From Planctomycetota bacterium (GTDB lineage Bacteria; Planctomycetota; Planctomycetia; Pirellulales; Thermoguttaceae): a stretch of DNA of 12,345 bases. The stretch covers positions 1 to 12,345 of the forward strand of contig JAMOAF010000517.1 in the NCBI GenBank assembly GCA_023621895.1. The letters run 5' to 3'. How positions within the stretch are numbered: the stretch's first letter is position 1; each line of letters starts with the position of its first letter. The position numbers and the translations under genes were made by a program. The notes under the pieces were generated by a model. It saw only the letters and a list, made by a program, of their open reading frames with translations, was not told the origin of the DNA and did no database searches. This document shows, one piece after another, positions 7,536 through 12,345 of the stretch.

Positions 7536-8539
7536 TTAGATCGGTTCTCCGGCGAACGTCGTCAGGGCCTTCATGTAGTTGCCGCGTTCGAAGGCGGCCG
7601 GATCGGGGCAATTCTCCTGGCTCATGCTGCCTTTGAGCTGCTCGACGGAGACATACTCCTTTTCCGCCATCCACTCGGCCAGTCCGCCGAGGATCGTGGC
7701 AGCCTTTTCCAGGCCCCCCTGGTAAAGCGCCGAGGCGACCATGCCGGCGTCGGCGCCGGCCAGCAGGGCCTTGATCAGGCCCTTGGCGTCGTGAATCCCG
7801 CTGGTCAGGGCCAGCGACGCGCTGACGCGGCCATGGAGGATCGCGACCCAGCGGAGGGGCAGCAAGAGCTCGTACGGATTGCTCAGCTTGAGCTTGGGGG
7901 AAATCTCCAGGTCTTCCAGATCGATGTCGGGCTGGAGGAACCGGTTGAAGAGCACGAGCCCATCGGCGCCCGCCTCGGCGATCCGCTTGGCCATGTGCCC
8001 GGGAGAGCTGAAATACGGCCCGACCTTGACGGCCAGCGGGATCGACAGCGATTGCTTCACCGCGGCGACCAGCTCGAGGTATTTCTCCTCGATCTGGGAG
8101 CCGGACAGGTTCATGTCGGCCGCAATCAGGTAGATGTTCAGTTCGAGGGCATCGGCCCCCGCTTCCTCGATCCGCCGTGCGTACTCCGTCCAGCCGCCCC
8201 GCGAGACGCCGTTGAGGCTGCCGATGATCGGCATCGAAACGGCTTTCTTGGCGTCGCGGATCGTGTCGAGGTAGATGTCGGGCGTGGCGCGGTACTCGGC
8301 CGGTTCGGGAAAGTAGGTGAGCGATTCGGCAAAGCTTTCCGTGCCGAAATCGTGGGCGCGAGAAAATTCCACCTCCTCGTGGGTGATCTGCTCCTCGAAG
8401 AGCGAGGGCATGACGGCCGCCGCGGCACCGTGCTCTTCCAGCCGTTTGAGGTTGTCAATCGACTGGGTCAAAGGGCACGCAGCCACGACCAGGGGATTCT
8501 TTAGCTGCAAACCGAGGTATTTCGTGCGAAGATCAACGC

Positions 8540-8543
<4 letters not shown>
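7536..8543 (-). CDS. Dihydroorotate-dehydrogenase-like FMN protein, partner gene of nifJ
   Basis: This is a TIM-barrel flavoprotein of 335 residues in the dihydroorotate dehydrogenase superfamily, of the kind often annotated 'dihydroorotate dehydrogenase-like'. Visible landmarks are LKNPLVVAACPLTQSIDNLK at the N-terminus (15-34), PIIGSLNG (105-112), ELNIY (134-138), PLAVKVGPY (169-177, with the FMN-contacting Lys173) and ALTSGIHDAKGLIKALLAGA (245-264), the phosphate-binding end of the barrel. In true class 1 enzymes ELN is followed by SCPN, holding the catalytic Cys or Ser. Here the same place reads YLIAADMN, so the usual base is missing and dihydroorotate oxidation is doubtful. The start overlaps the nifJ stop by 4 bases and has a near-perfect site, AAGGAGGTG, 5 bases upstream. 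Co-translation with the pyruvate oxidoreductase suggests a redox role linked to it. The actual substrate is unknown. Confidence 0.9.
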
Positions 8544-12115
<3,572 letters not shown>

Positions 12116-12123
12116 GGGAGCGT

Positions 12124-12129
12124 CTCCTT
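12124..12129 (-). promoter_or_regulatory. Ribosome binding site that fixes the GTG start of nifJ
   Basis: AAGGAG on the minus strand is followed by an 8-base spacer (ACGCTCCC) and GTG GCA GAA at 12115. No ATG lies nearby in frame at the N-terminus, and the resulting protein aligns with the usual start of the family (offset of one residue at the conserved Thr and Arg). An extended -10-like TGATATTCT (12144-12136) lies just upstream, but no matching -35 was seen, so no promoter is called. Confidence 0.7.
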
Positions 12130-12289
12130 ATCGTCAGAATATCAGCGTTTCCCCGCGTACCGCGCGGCACGCCAGGCCGGAAGCTTGCTGGGCTTGCGAC
12201 GCGCCGGTCCCACCCCACCACGGCACGGCCCGGGGGAGCCAACCAAGGCCTGACCGGCCCCCCGCGCCAACCAGTCGCCACCAACCGCT

Positions 12290-12330
12290 CCGGCTACAAT
12301 AGGCCAAATCGCCACAATAGCCGGTTAACC
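12290..12330. repeat. Repeat cluster upstream of nifJ: two ACAATAG copies inside an inverted CCGGCTA/TAGCCGG
   Basis: The plus strand carries ACAATAG at 12296-12302 and again at 12314-12320, 18 bases apart. They are framed by CCGGCTA (12290-12296) and its reverse complement TAGCCGG (12318-12324), which runs into the palindrome GGTTAACC (12323-12330). This lies about 175-215 bp upstream of the nifJ start, in a gene-free stretch (12116-12345). It could be an operator or promoter region for nifJ, or chance. The rest of the stretch is GC-rich with no recognisable gene. It extends past the window edge. Confidence 0.35.
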
Positions 12331-12345
12331 TGCAAAGGGCAAGTT

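Overview
The window is one GC-rich bacterial locus with every convincing gene on the minus strand. From high to low coordinates it reads nifJ (pyruvate:ferredoxin oxidoreductase), a dihydroorotate-dehydrogenase-like flavoprotein gene, then nuoA, nuoC, nuoD, nuoH, nuoJ, nuoK, nuoL and the 5' part of nuoM, which runs off the left edge. No tRNA, rRNA, CRISPR array, transposase or phage gene was found. The strong third-position GC bias and the expanded NuoA and NuoL would suit a planctomycete or a relative with fermentative or facultatively anaerobic pyruvate metabolism. That placement is a guess from style, not something the sequence proves.

Right-hand unit (about 7536-12130): nifJ starts at a GTG behind a clear AAGGAG ribosome binding site. 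Its last 4 bases overlap the start of the flavoprotein gene (ATGA overlap), whose own AAGGAGGTG site lies inside the nifJ coding end. The two are almost certainly co-transcribed. The 230 bp upstream of nifJ hold no gene but contain a small cluster of direct and inverted repeats.

Junction (7390-7535): a 15-bp hairpin that pairs completely only as minus-strand RNA lies just after the flavoprotein stop. It is followed by a candidate sigma-70-like promoter (AAGACA, 17 bp, TAGAAT) pointing into nuoA. The nuo genes are therefore probably a separate transcription unit.

Left-hand unit (1-7383): a tightly packed complex I operon with gaps of 2-81 bp or a 1-base overlap. It encodes the membrane arm (A, H, J, K, L, M) and two of the peripheral subunits (C, D). 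There is no room for nuoB between A and C, for nuoE/F/G between D and H, or for nuoI between H and J. The subunits that carry every Fe-S cluster and the FMN of complex I must therefore be encoded elsewhere or replaced. Together the two units could link pyruvate oxidation (reduced ferredoxin) to quinone reduction and ion pumping, but that functional link is inference. The gene families themselves are well known, and I did not find a clearly new system. The more unusual points are the split nuo gene set, an inserted segment in NuoA, and the absence of the catalytic-base motif in the flavoprotein.
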